A stretch of 64,000 bases of DNA from Gimesia alba (GCF_007744675.1 NZ_CP036269.1:62001-126000); one strand, 5' to 3'. Counted from the stretch's first letter, positions 19,501 through 27,199 are shown. Program-made: numbers and translations. The notes: generated by a model not told the origin, from the sequence alone.

Positions 19501-19737
19501 CAACAGTGAAACCGTCAACAGACTGTTCCCCGCAGACTGCATGCAGAACGTGATTGCCGGACTGAGCAAGACCAGAATTAACGCTGTGCCCAACACGCCA
19601 CACCGAACCGCAGGATTACGGCGGAGGCAAGTGGCAAACAATAAACTCACCGCAGTGACAAACGTGATTTGCAACAGCACATTGATGCCCCCAATCAGGA
19701 GCTGATCACCGGGATTTCCGAAATGAATTAGCATCAT
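16525..19737 (-). CDS. M56 metallopeptidase sensor fused to carboxypeptidase-regulatory-like domains
   Basis: This 1070-residue BlaR1-like membrane protein has about four membrane segments (14-36, 45-65, 171-195, 384-404). Between the last two is the M56 zinc peptidase with HEMAH at 273-277 and the third ligand in EEVCDNY. After the final membrane helix, instead of the penicillin-binding sensor of true BlaR1, there are about seven tandem beta-sandwich modules of the CarboxypepD_reg/SdrD-B type (GTITGPDEKPAAGALVAV, GRVLLGESGKPAANARITIW, GTIVDEQGQPIQHALM). The start overlaps the BlaI stop (ATGA). By analogy, an outside signal would activate the peptidase and inactivate BlaI; the ligand is unknown. 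Confidence 0.85.
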   Translation of the reverse strand: MMLIHFGNPGDQLLIGGINVLLQITFVTAVSLLFATCLRRNPAVRCGVLGTALILVLLSPAITFCMQSAGNSLLTVSLLEENTNSVARSSLARSSEEMPSSAALLQPNASKETTHRQQPTIIDVLNQTEQKPVAETLQSGSLIKLSKAQQEAAAASQTAPSTGTRVGSLLRAIMPGLLLIWLSGTILLLVRLVFGWCRLAFILRSAKPNTNPLLAEVLELAGRLFPGTRLPELVLSQHVAGPVSTGFLRPRVVLPAQIVGQIDPESLREIFIHEMAHLARRDQVILLIQNLVSALFWLHPLVNVLNRRLAQAREEVCDNYVLATTAASCYSRTLLALARLSEPDRFLPGTVGLFTSRWKLEDRIAGLLDEKRSRLTRLSKNKILSLIALTLIMIVGIAGGTITVAQTKMNSTNKQTPGKQNTTPQKQPLIVRGTITGPDEKPAAGALVAVVASKKNDGWPLTRELLGEGVTDTAGYFELSLKNYSSKIHSLPSLIARTNQSGFAWRTVDLTSNPTQADLKLPPEQLVQVRFVNPEGRPAAQLPVELTSIFPTSKDQMHLEPALGIAGPTSKSKIWPTSLQTDAQGLLTLKNIAAGDGLFLKISGTEEFAPQSLILNSGLPEERGENDGTYRAIFKNIKPGEDATIVLSPAQFFAGRVLLGESGKPAANARITIWASQQEQYGSMVSVEGKTDDAGRFRLNPQPGVRFGIIAYPPKGSPYQIRQLEDLRWSPGATSQNIEIKLGKVALAQGTVFDAVTGQPLSGASVQYYPESTNNKNTSDEIITGWQGIQKTDAAGKFSIPVLPGPGTLLFHAAEKDYILQERDSQQLYSGKPGGTRMYAHAFQKINPAKDETLKPMKIELQPGKTISGTIVDEQGQPIQHALMISRLKIQPSSPDWRGFPDEVNNGTFELHGLREGVEYPVYFLDPKNQLGAAAKISTKTQEPKIVLKHCGSASARYIDPKGKPIVGKMLGSLYLVVTPGQPKYEFLAVQRGETLADEDLVANIDRHNYQLRTTCTTNDKGQLNFPALIPGASYRSTTVVDGLPKVTHEFILQPGERFDMGEIEVQLDE

Positions 19738-20153
19738 GACGATTCCTTTCGTCGTTGAGAAGAATGTTTCTGGTTTGTTTCTGCTGCTTCAATCATGGTG
19801 CGAATCCGTTCGGCTTCTTCGGAGGAAAGCCCCCGGTATTCCAGGAGTGCGGTGACCATCTCTTCCGCGGAACCGGCAAAAAAACGGTCCACCATCTGGG
19901 AAACCTTGGCACCCAGTGAGACCGTGCGCGGTCGTTTCGCAGAATAGACGAAGGTGCGTCCCTCCTGGCGGTGTTTCAGCCAGCCTTTTTCCTCCAGCCG
20001 CACGATCATGGTCTGCACGGTATTGCGCGCCAGCTCACGTCGTTGGGCCAGTGCATCGCGGGCTTCACTGACAGTGATTTCCCCGCGATCCCACACGAGT
20101 TCCATAATCTCCCGCTGCGCATCGGTCAGCGGCGCCGCATCTGCTTTGGCCAT
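19734..20153 (-). CDS. BlaI/MecI-family repressor (first copy)
   Basis: This 139-residue protein has the Penicillinase_R winged helix: LTDAQREIMELVWDRGEITVSEARDAL, recognition helix ARNTVQTMIVRLEEKGWL, wing RQEGRTFVYSA, then a dimerisation helix bundle. Met at 20153 is the true start: AGGAG lies seven bases before it, and the 39 extra codons upstream run through the promoter. The protein presumably binds the two palindromes at 20175-20215 and represses its own operon with the M56 sensor. Confidence 0.92.
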   Translation of the reverse strand: MAKADAAPLTDAQREIMELVWDRGEITVSEARDALAQRRELARNTVQTMIVRLEEKGWLKHRQEGRTFVYSAKRPRTVSLGAKVSQMVDRFFAGSAEEMVTALLEYRGLSSEEAERIRTMIEAAETNQKHSSQRRKESS

Positions 20154-20174
20154 TTCAAGCTCCTGAAATCTAAT

Positions 20175-20191
20175 GCCTACAAGTTGTAGGC
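20175..20191. promoter_or_regulatory. BlaI operator 1
   Basis: GCCTACAA-G-TTGTAGGC is a perfect palindrome containing the TACA...TGTA core of known BlaI/MecI operators. It lies just downstream of the -10 box, about where transcription would start. Confidence 0.8.
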
Positions 20192-20193
20192 TA

Positions 20194-20222
20194 TTAATAC
20201 CTACATCGTGTAGGTGTGTCAA
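20194..20222 (-). promoter_or_regulatory. Promoter of the first BlaI/M56 operon
   Basis: On the minus strand TTGACA (20222-20217) and TATTAA (20199-20194) are separated by exactly 17 bases. Operator 2 fills the spacer and operator 1 covers the start region, so bound BlaI would block polymerase. Confidence 0.75.
20199..20215. promoter_or_regulatory. BlaI operator 2
   Basis: ACCTACA-TCG-TGTAGGT is a perfect palindrome with the TACA/TGTA core, 24 bases centre-to-centre from operator 1. It lies within the promoter spacer. Confidence 0.8.
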
Positions 20223-20296
20223 GAAGAAATCGCAAAAAGAAATCAATCTGACCAGCCTGTGATTAAGCAACTACCGCTGAATCGAAAATCGGGTAG

Positions 20297-20632
20297 TCAG
20301 ATTTCCCAGGATTGAAATTCCATTCCGGAAAAATCATTCAGGTCAATGTAAGCAGGTAAATCGCCAATCAGGGGGCTCACTTCCGCAAGCGAAATATGTT
20401 TTCCATAACTGCCTCGTTCCGCGGGAACGGGAATTTCCATCCAGATCGTATCGCCGGTCCTTGCAAACTGCAGCGTGGTGCCGGATTCGTCAATCAATCC
20501 GAAAAAGTCATCAGCTCCCTGTAAAAAATCGAGCGCCCGCTCCTGTGCCAGTGCCAGGTCCATTTCACAGGCATCCTCCGGGCTGACATATTCATTGGTC
20601 TGCTCGCAATAGTAAAAGGCTTGATATACCAT
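20297..20632 (-). CDS. Small hypothetical protein downstream of the TROVE/ARPP-2-like pair
   Basis: This is an acidic protein of 111 residues from the ATG at 20632 (130 from 20689), beginning MVYQAFYYCEQ and rich in Asp/Glu (EDACEMDLALAQERALDFLQG). The alternation suggests a small alpha/beta fold; no family is recognised. It lies 135 bases after the ARPP-2-like gene on the same strand, so it could be co-transcribed, but the gap is wide enough for its own promoter. Confidence 0.5.
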   Translation of the reverse strand: MVYQAFYYCEQTNEYVSPEDACEMDLALAQERALDFLQGADDFFGLIDESGTTLQFARTGDTIWMEIPVPAERGSYGKHISLAEVSPLIGDLPAYIDLNDFSGMEFQSWEI

Positions 20633-20767
20633 GTTTTTGATACTCAGGTTATGGTTCGCACTGTTGAGACAAATTCGCATCCGCTGCACACGGTTTCAAT
20701 CGTACCGTACTCAAACAGTCTGTCAATTGGAGACTGGAATTCCGCATCAACAATCCTTCAGGTCAGT

Positions 20768-21973
20768 TTAATGCCAAGATTGCTTCCGAAACTCACTGCG
20801 GACTTCCTCCAGTACATGCCGATGGAACAAGTAACCGAAGCCGGCTTTTTCAAAACGGAAAATCAGTTCGTTTCTGGTACAGGTCAGTTTCTCTGCGCAA
20901 GCATCGAGAGACCAGTTGCTGTCAGCCAGCTGCATCAATAGATACGCACGTCGGCACTGTGCTGCAGACAGACGATATGTTTTCAAATATTCCAGCGTTC
21001 CATTTTTCCTGACTATCGATTCGCCAATATGGTTTTCTGTTTTCGGATTCAATTCTGTCATAAAACGTTGCAAATGGAACGGCCCCATCCGGTAAACCAT
21101 CTCGTAGCGGACCGGGCAGCCCAGCAGATTGTCTGACATCAGAGTATGCAGTTGCGACCAGTCGGACCGCACGCGGGCGACTTCGGTGCGCAGATCTTTC
21201 ATTGACTGAACGCGATCGGCGTCGATCTCATCCGGGTTCAGACCGTTTTCCTGTGCGTACAGTCCATAGTAGTAGAGCAATTCACCATAGTCATCCGTCA
21301 ATAACGTCTCGTGCAGCGCACGATAATCATCGGGATGAGATACGATGAACGCCGAGGCCAGCGCATCGCCAACGAAGACCAGCGAACCGACCTGATTTGT
21401 ATGAATCTCAAACACGCGTAACGCGTCTTCCAGCCCTTTGATCCAGCGGCCTGGAATCGTCGTTTCAGAGCGCGGACTCAACCCATCGCGGATTGCTTTC
21501 CGGGAATACTCTTCCCAGATAATGTCGGGGCCGCCAAAATGCAGCGCGAGAAAACCTTCCATGGAAACATCCATCGGCAAAAACCGCAGGCGGTTCCGGT
21601 CTTCGCGAGCCCGCATTTTTTTCATGACGCGTGCCGTCATGAATCCCAGGTCATGGGCTGTCCCATCACTGGTTTTCGTCGATTTATTGGATCGAATTTG
21701 CGTACCGTAGGCGACCGCTGGTGAACCATCGTTCGTCCAGTCCGCGATGAAGGCATGCGGAATGTAAGAATAGTAGGCTGTTTTATTGTCAATCTGGACG
21801 GCGGCGATGTCCTCATAATAGGGGCGTTTCGTAAGACGCAAATCTTCGCGCACCTGTTTGCGCAGCACAGGAACCAGCCGCACGCCTCCCAATACCTGAG
21901 AGGGTGCGAGTGTCAGACCTTTCAGAGAAATCGTCTCCAGACAATCGGTTGTTTTGGGTTGTTTACGTTCCAT
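20768..21973 (-). CDS. ARPP-2-like protein with C-terminal FIS-type helix-turn-helix
   Basis: This 401-residue soluble protein contains LKGLTLAPSQVLGGVRLVPVLR and REDLRL near the start, IPHAFIADWTNDGSPAVAYG, then FVGDALASAFIVSHPDDYRALH and DDYGELLYYYGLYA in the middle. As I remember it, this matches the uncharacterised ARPP-2 family linked by comparative genomics to ADP-ribose-related conflict systems; this assignment is from memory. The end (AYLLMQLADSNWSLDACAEKL then ELIFRFEKAGFGYLF) resembles a FIS-type helix-turn-helix. It overlaps the TROVE-like gene by 11 bases, so the two are made together. It may regulate the operon or act as an effector; nothing in the sequence decides this. Confidence 0.65.
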   Translation of the reverse strand: MERKQPKTTDCLETISLKGLTLAPSQVLGGVRLVPVLRKQVREDLRLTKRPYYEDIAAVQIDNKTAYYSYIPHAFIADWTNDGSPAVAYGTQIRSNKSTKTSDGTAHDLGFMTARVMKKMRAREDRNRLRFLPMDVSMEGFLALHFGGPDIIWEEYSRKAIRDGLSPRSETTIPGRWIKGLEDALRVFEIHTNQVGSLVFVGDALASAFIVSHPDDYRALHETLLTDDYGELLYYYGLYAQENGLNPDEIDADRVQSMKDLRTEVARVRSDWSQLHTLMSDNLLGCPVRYEMVYRMGPFHLQRFMTELNPKTENHIGESIVRKNGTLEYLKTYRLSAAQCRRAYLLMQLADSNWSLDACAEKLTCTRNELIFRFEKAGFGYLFHRHVLEEVRSEFRKQSWH

Positions 21974-23426
21974 CAGAGTTGAGCATCCTGTTCACACGCA
22001 ATGCCAGATACTGTTCGAGTTCGTCCAGCGTTGCGGTCCCGGCGGTAAATTTGGCAAATCCCAGTATGATGGGAATGTCTTCCGCATCGCGCAGTCCCAC
22101 CGTCGGGATTGTCGCTCCCAGGCGATGGGGCGCGTAATGATCGGCGTCGAATACCGGATTCATGTGGACGATTTCGGGTGTCTCTGTCTTACCAATCGCA
22201 TCCCGGTACACGCGGGCCACCTGATCGACGAGTTGAGGCGGATCGTTTTCGTAACCGTCGGACACAATCACGATCAGATCGGGCCGCCATTCCAGTGCAT
22301 CGAGCAGTGGTTCCGCGAGCGCTGTCTGTCCTGCTGCATGCGTCAGGAATTCAAACGAATTCTCTCCCCATGCGGGTGTCCAGAAAGCCCGGTATTCGGT
22401 CGCCGCACGGCGCAGCAGAGAACTGGCGGCCAGAGCGACCGCCAGGGGCCGATTGCGTTTTTCACGGCTGCCGGTTGCGGAGCGACTACGATCCAGAATC
22501 GTCGCCACGCGCCCCAATGAGAGTGGCGCGCGAGTCAATGCTTTGTCTGCCGCCGCTTTCAGAGCAGCCTGCAGTTCATCCGCTCGCGCTGCGCGTTGGC
22601 TCTGCTTTAAAGAGAGAATGTAGAGCGCCAGCTTGGTCAGGCCAGCCCGACTCAGGTCGAACTCAATTTCAACACCCTTTGTACGCGCAGCAGTTGACTG
22701 AAGACGCAGCTTCTCGGCGGCTGTCATTTTCGGTTCGATCTTTTTCAAAAACACATCACGGGGAATCTGATGCTTCTGAGCCAGCGATTCGGCTACGGTA
22801 AACGGCAACTCATAAATGGCAGCCGCACTGTATTGCGCCTGGCGATACTGGTTCAATAACGGCGTCGTGAACGACTTCTGACTGGACCGCTCAAACAGGA
22901 AAAGCCCCAGTTCCTCATCCAGTCGGGAATGAATGTGTGCCGCCGCAGCCCGATATTTGTTACGATACTTAATCGCGTCGAATTCGGGCTCGCGCCGCCA
23001 GGCCAGGTACGATTTGATTACAGCACGGGTCCGGCGGTTATTCACTCGATTTTGCTGCAGTCGCACAAACAAAGCATACACCCGGTTGGCAGGCAATTTC
23101 CGTAGCGCTGTGGCAATCAGCGCACCTTCTTCAGTACGCTGCTTTGTATCAGCGGGCGCACCTGCCTCCAGCAGGTTAAAAATAATCTGTTGCTGATTGA
23201 AATGATTAATGCCCGCCGCCAGCGTGCGCGCATAGAGTAGCCGATAGTTGATCAACACATAGCGGTGCAGGAATTCAATCGAAACGGACGTGCGATACAG
23301 ATCGGTGTAATACTCGTTCTGGCGCGTGGCTGCGAAACAGGAATTGATAAACATGATCACGTCTTCCCGTTCGCACCGCTCGCGCAGTTGCTCTCGCTCC
23401 GTAGGTTGAACTTTCCCGTCCGTCAC
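21963..23426 (-). CDS. Ro60/TROVE-like protein with von Willebrand A domain
   Basis: This 487-residue protein has an alpha-helical repeat region (about 20-300), rich in Arg/Lys as in the RNA-binding ring of Ro60, and a C-terminal vWA domain. The metal site is readable: DRSRS at 312-316 (the DxSxS motif), Thr368 in HAAGQTAL and Asp390 in VIVSDGYEN. Ro60 relatives bind misfolded RNAs and Y RNAs for quality control or decay. The start is a GTG at 23424-23426 with GGAG close upstream and AGGA further up; a tiny frame (ATGGAGCCGTGA) overlaps it. The TROVE assignment rests on domain order, and a vWA protein with a different helical domain is possible. Confidence 0.65.
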   Translation of the reverse strand: MTDGKVQPTEREQLRERCEREDVIMFINSCFAATRQNEYYTDLYRTSVSIEFLHRYVLINYRLLYARTLAAGINHFNQQQIIFNLLEAGAPADTKQRTEEGALIATALRKLPANRVYALFVRLQQNRVNNRRTRAVIKSYLAWRREPEFDAIKYRNKYRAAAAHIHSRLDEELGLFLFERSSQKSFTTPLLNQYRQAQYSAAAIYELPFTVAESLAQKHQIPRDVFLKKIEPKMTAAEKLRLQSTAARTKGVEIEFDLSRAGLTKLALYILSLKQSQRAARADELQAALKAAADKALTRAPLSLGRVATILDRSRSATGSREKRNRPLAVALAASSLLRRAATEYRAFWTPAWGENSFEFLTHAAGQTALAEPLLDALEWRPDLIVIVSDGYENDPPQLVDQVARVYRDAIGKTETPEIVHMNPVFDADHYAPHRLGATIPTVGLRDAEDIPIILGFAKFTAGTATLDELEQYLALRVNRMLNSDGT

Positions 23427-23542
23427 GGCTCCATTTTCCTGAAAAAGAAAAAAGTCCGTTCGGGGAAGATAAGTAGCGACGGGCTAAAAAGCTCTAAAGG
23501 CTAACGCGGAAGTCACTCCCAAGTCCCACGAACGGATATCTG

Positions 23543-23571
23543 AGTATCCCGCACCAGGGCGGGTAAGACAA
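23543..23571 (-). promoter_or_regulatory. Candidate promoter of the TROVE-like operon
   Basis: On the minus strand TTGTCT (23571-23566) and GATACT (23548-23543) are 17 bases apart, each matching the consensus at four of six positions. The spacer contains CCCGC...GCGGG, a possible operator or hairpin. It would give a leader of about 110 bases before the GTG. Confidence 0.4.
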
Positions 23572-23852
23572 GCTTAGAAGAAATGACATATATGAAGGAA
23601 ACAAAGTTCGCTAGATAGTTGTATTTAATCGTTTTGAGTGTGATTCTCAAACATGCGATTTTTACCGAGATTTGTAAGTACTGAGGCTAACACCGTGCGG
23701 CTGATCTTGTTTGCGGTAATTTACCAGCCAGCGTTCCTTATTAGCCGAAGGGCGTTAGCCCCGGTTCCTCCCCATTTACAAAGACCAATTCGAATGATGA
23801 AACACTACCTGGTCGAATCTATTTTCATTTGATTAGGAAGACTCAGACAGAT
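23572..23852. other. Intergenic region upstream of the TROVE-like operon
   Basis: This stretch contains copy 2 of the 27-bp repeat (23740-23766) and otherwise AT-rich sequence without a gene. No tRNA-like fold is obvious by eye, although Y-RNA genes often lie beside TROVE genes. Confidence 0.4.
23740..23766. repeat. Copy 2 of the 27-bp interspersed repeat
   Basis: Identical over 27 bases to 4607-4633 and in the same orientation, 19 kb away, again between genes. Sequence outside the core differs between the copies. Confidence 0.8.
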
Positions 23853-24356
23853 TTACAAGACTCCCTTTGGCCTTTTGGGAAACAGTGGCTCGTTCTCAGC
23901 TAAGGTAAGATCTTTTGGATGGTGCCAGTTTGATTCCTGGCAGAGATCTTTGTATTTTTTAAGATAATTTGACCCAAAGTATTCCTTGAGCGAGGGCTCG
24001 AGTTCGAGCGCCTGTCTTGTTACCACTAAATGGCATAATTGCATAAACAAGTAACGGTCATGCTTGGCAATTTCTCCGATCTCTTTGAATCCATCAACAT
24101 AAAATAATGTTAAAATTACGATTGCATCGATATCGGTCAATTTATCTGAAAGGTGAGACCAGTCAGGCGTGTTATCATCACCCATTACTGCGACATAATC
24201 TCCAACCCATCGTCCATTCGCATAATTTAACATCAAATGAAATGCGCGACTGGCAAGAGTTCTTCCCAATGCCCTGTGACGCAGATTTCCGCCCAGGGCG
24301 TCGATGCAAAATTTCTCTTTCTTCGTCAGATTGACATAGTAGTAATAGACACCCAT
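23853..24356 (-). CDS. Hypothetical protein with YYYxVNLTKKE start
   Basis: This 167-residue protein begins MGVYYYYVNLTKKEKFCIDALGG, a pattern I recall from short cytosolic proteins of unknown function in many bacteria, some near toxin-immunity genes. The rest is helical and acidic (DWSHLSDKLTDIDAIVILTLFYVDG) with a basic end. The ATG at 24356 is preferred to a TTG one codon earlier. AT content is higher than in its neighbours, which may indicate transfer. It is about 430 bases upstream of the TROVE-like gene, on the same strand. Confidence 0.6.
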   Translation of the reverse strand: MGVYYYYVNLTKKEKFCIDALGGNLRHRALGRTLASRAFHLMLNYANGRWVGDYVAVMGDDNTPDWSHLSDKLTDIDAIVILTLFYVDGFKEIGEIAKHDRYLFMQLCHLVVTRQALELEPSLKEYFGSNYLKKYKDLCQESNWHHPKDLTLAENEPLFPKRPKGVL

Positions 24357-24582
24357 CAATAGCTCGCGTTTTATTATTGTAGTGATTATGTAATTGATTT
24401 GACGATCGGTTTAATGTAATCCTATTGTTGATCAAGAACACGTTCTTTAGAGAAAATAGTTTGTCATCCGGTTCTCACAAAGATCAATATTTTGTTGATC
24501 CTGGGGATTTAATTCTCTATCTTAATGAATGTGTCTCCCAAACTCCTGCCTGCTCAGCTTACCTTAACAAGGAACCCACCCG

Positions 24583-25653
24583 ATGAAAATCGCAAACGTT
24601 GATCGTCTGCTGTTGTTATCCTGTCTCATATTGAGCGTTGTGACGGCGCAGGCCGCTGATCCACCCAGTCAGGGAGATTCAAAACAGATTGACCTGGGCG
24701 GTGATGTTTCTCTTGATGTCGTTTATATTCCGCCGGGCAAATTCATGATGGGCAGCACGCCCGAAGAGAAAGCCTGGGCGACCGGCATTGAAGGGGGGGC
24801 GACGCCGGGCACCACGCGGGAATCGTATGAAGGGGAAATGCCCCGGCCGATGCAGGTCAGGGACGGGTTCTGGATGGGCCGCACCGAAGTCAGCGTGGGG
24901 CAGTTCAAACGCTTTGTCGAAGAGACCGGCTATGTGACCGATGCCGAGAAACCGGGCGGTGAGACGCAGGTGTTCGATCCCGAATGGAAAATCACTGCCA
25001 AAGCGCCGCCGCATCCCTGGATCTCGATGAAAGGCAAGAGCTGGCGCGATCCGAATTTCGGCTTTCCCCTGCGAAACAGTTATCCGGTCGTCTGCGTCAG
25101 TTGGAATGACGGCCGCGCGTTTTGTAAATGGCTTACCGAGCGCGAACGCAAAGCCGGTCGACTGCCGAAAGGACTGGAATATCGGCTGCCGACTGAAGCC
25201 GAGTGGGCCTATGCCTGTCGAGGGGGCAGCCAGGAGAGCCATTATTTCTGGTGGGGTAATGACCTGCGCGACGGCGAAGGCCGCTTGAATATTTCCGCCG
25301 TCGACTTTCTGCCCGGCCGCAACAAAATCTGGCCGCTGGCGAATGCGCCCTGGAGCGACGGCTTCGCCTTTGTCTCACCCGTAGACCAATATGGCGAAAA
25401 AGGCCGCAACGGTTTCGGAATGGCCGACATGTGTGGCGGCGTGTGGGAGATTGTCCTCGATCACTTCGATCCCAAAGGGGGGCACGAAGAACTCTATTTC
25501 GTCAAAGAAAATCCGCGGCCCGTCTGTCGTGGCGGCAACTACTTCGACGTCCCCGGCAACGCCCGCTGCGCCGTCCGTCTGGGACTGAAGAGTGAGAGCT
25601 ACTCCGACTCCCGCGACGGCTTTCGAATTTGTCTGGGTGTACCCCGCGGGTGA
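24583..25653 (+). CDS. Exported SUMF1/EgtB/PvdO-family protein
   Basis: This 356-residue protein has a signal peptide (cleavage near TAQAADPP) and the FGE-sulfatase fold (PF03781): VYIPPGKFMMGS, FWMGRTEVSVGQFKRFV, YPVVCVSWNDGRAFCKWL, YRLPTEAEWAYACRGGS and CRGGNYFDVPGNARCAVR. The catalytic cysteine pair of true formylglycine-generating enzymes in the last segment is not present in its usual form, so sulfatase activation is doubtful. AAGGAA precedes the ATG by nine bases. It is convergent with the phosphoesterase gene and stands alone. Other family members are oxidoreductases or have binding roles. Confidence 0.88.
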   Translation: MKIANVDRLLLLSCLILSVVTAQAADPPSQGDSKQIDLGGDVSLDVVYIPPGKFMMGSTPEEKAWATGIEGGATPGTTRESYEGEMPRPMQVRDGFWMGRTEVSVGQFKRFVEETGYVTDAEKPGGETQVFDPEWKITAKAPPHPWISMKGKSWRDPNFGFPLRNSYPVVCVSWNDGRAFCKWLTERERKAGRLPKGLEYRLPTEAEWAYACRGGSQESHYFWWGNDLRDGEGRLNISAVDFLPGRNKIWPLANAPWSDGFAFVSPVDQYGEKGRNGFGMADMCGGVWEIVLDHFDPKGGHEELYFVKENPRPVCRGGNYFDVPGNARCAVRLGLKSESYSDSRDGFRICLGVPRG

Positions 25654-25659
25654 GAACCC

Positions 25660-26148
25660 TTACTTCGGCACCTCCAGCCATTGCAGGTCGTCCGTCTTGA
25701 GATCCAGCATCGCCACCGTAAACACCTTGGCGCGGAACAGGGCACCCGGATTGATGCGGCGGGTGGTGCCTTCATGGAAATCATGTTGCTGATGCGAGTG
25801 GCCGGTCAGCAGGTAGTCGGGCTGCGCTTCCAGCAGGGGCTTTAAGTCGCGGGTAATATGTCCGTGGACGAGGGCGATTTGTTTTTCGGCCAGCGTGACT
25901 TCGCCGCCCCAGTGCAGGCAGTGGGCTCCCTGTTCTTCGGCCGACTGTTCGAGAATCCGCACCATATCGGAATCGTGATTTCCGAATGTGAAATAGAAGG
26001 GCAGCACCGCACAGGAGTTGACAATCTCCGGACTCGCCAGGTCGCCACAATGAAACAGCGCCTCGGCGCCTGCACCGCGCAACAGTTCGACAGCCCGCTC
26101 GGTGCGCTGCAGGTGATTGTGAGTGTCTGAAAGGATGCCGATCCGCAC
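25660..26148 (-). CDS. Calcineurin-type phosphoesterase, YfcE/MJ0936 family
   Basis: This 162-residue protein has all metal-binding motifs of the family: SDTHN, HCGD, GNHD, HGH and TGHSHQ, in order. Family members are Mn-dependent phosphodiesterases tested mainly on artificial substrates. The start is GTG at 26146-26148 with AGGAG six bases before it. It is monocistronic and probably housekeeping. Confidence 0.93.
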   Translation of the reverse strand: MRIGILSDTHNHLQRTERAVELLRGAGAEALFHCGDLASPEIVNSCAVLPFYFTFGNHDSDMVRILEQSAEEQGAHCLHWGGEVTLAEKQIALVHGHITRDLKPLLEAQPDYLLTGHSHQQHDFHEGTTRRINPGALFRAKVFTVAMLDLKTDDLQWLEVPK

Positions 26149-26411
26149 TGGTGCTCCTGATTCATAGAAGTAACGATCTGTAGTTCATTCTAGATTCAAC
26201 GCACACGAAGACAACGAGATTCCCTGTCTGGCAGCTTCTCTCGTGCGATGCGGTATCTGGAACGATCAAGAGTTTAACAGCACCTGTTTCGTCATAATTA
26301 CAATAAATAGCGAAAATGAAGTAAAATAAACTTTACAATATGTCGTGTGAGCATTACATTTAGTTGATGTTCGTTTTGGATCATCATCTATTAACAAAGA
26401 GGGGAGGTGCC

Positions 26412-26807
26412 ATGACAGCGACACAGAAATTTGCCTGGTTTAATCTGCTGGTGGTTTTGGGCGTATTGTTGATCGTCGGTTGTCTGTACCCTTTTTTTGG
26501 CTGGAAAGCCCATGGTGCTCTGGGATTGACGGCCCTGCTGGCTCTCAGTCCCATATTCTATCGCAAACGCGAAAATGAAGTTATCACGGATGAGCGAGAC
26601 GCTCTCATTCAAAGGCGCGCTGCCTTGATCGGCGCTTCGGTCTTCTGGCTCGTTTATGTGCTGGCCTCCAGTCTGCTGACTCCCCTGGTCTACGGTCAGG
26701 AAGGCTGCGTTCCCGTGGAGGTCGTGCAGGTGAGCGTCTTTTATGCGCTGGTGCTGTTTATTGGTGTCGTGTCTGTCGCGACGCTGATCCTGAACAGCAG
26801 GGGATAA
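26412..26807 (+). CDS. Small membrane protein paired with an XRE regulator (DUF2178-like)
   Basis: This 131-residue protein has four hydrophobic segments and a conserved-looking cytosolic loop DERDALIQRRAALIGA between the second and third. This loop and the downstream helix-turn-helix gene are typical of DUF2178-like pairs in bacteria and archaea. GGGGAGG sits directly before the ATG at 26412, which is preferred to an upstream start at 26364. The next gene begins three bases after the stop. Its function is unknown; a partner that senses membrane state is one guess. Confidence 0.75.
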   Translation: MTATQKFAWFNLLVVLGVLLIVGCLYPFFGWKAHGALGLTALLALSPIFYRKRENEVITDERDALIQRRAALIGASVFWLVYVLASSLLTPLVYGQEGCVPVEVVQVSVFYALVLFIGVVSVATLILNSRG

Positions 26808-26810
26808 TCA

Positions 26811-27038
26811 ATGGCGCCAAAAGAACGAGCAGACCTCACTAATCAGATTCGGCGTTTCCGCTTTGAACACGATGAGATGACGCAGCAGATGCTGGCAGAC
26901 CACGTCGGTGTGACCCGGCAGACGATCATTGCATTGGAATCCGGTAAATATGCGCCCTCTCTGGCCCTCGCTCTGCGGATCGCCAGAACGTTCGATGTAC
27001 CCGTCGAGGAGGTGTTTCAGCTGGTTGATGAGGAATAA
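26811..27038 (+). CDS. XRE-family helix-turn-helix regulator (75 residues)
   Basis: A single Cro/CI-type domain: IRRFRFEHDEMTQQMLADHVGVTRQTIIALESGKYAPSLALALRIARTFDVPVEEVF. This is the YozG-like short form with no effector domain. It follows the membrane protein by three bases and is probably co-translated and co-regulated. An imperfect GTAAA...TTTAC repeat at 26321-26336 upstream of the pair is a possible binding site. Confidence 0.9.
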   Translation: MAPKERADLTNQIRRFRFEHDEMTQQMLADHVGVTRQTIIALESGKYAPSLALALRIARTFDVPVEEVFQLVDEE

Positions 27039-27199
27039 GACTTTCCGCCTCAGTCATTACGAAAGTACAGCCGACAATTGGTCTCTGTTTTCTGAGGAGT
27101 TTGATTTGGAAATTGAATTCGAATGGTTCATCACACATAATAAAATCTGTTGCTTGCCCCACCCGCTTGAACCTCACTTACCCGGACAGGACTGCTCAG

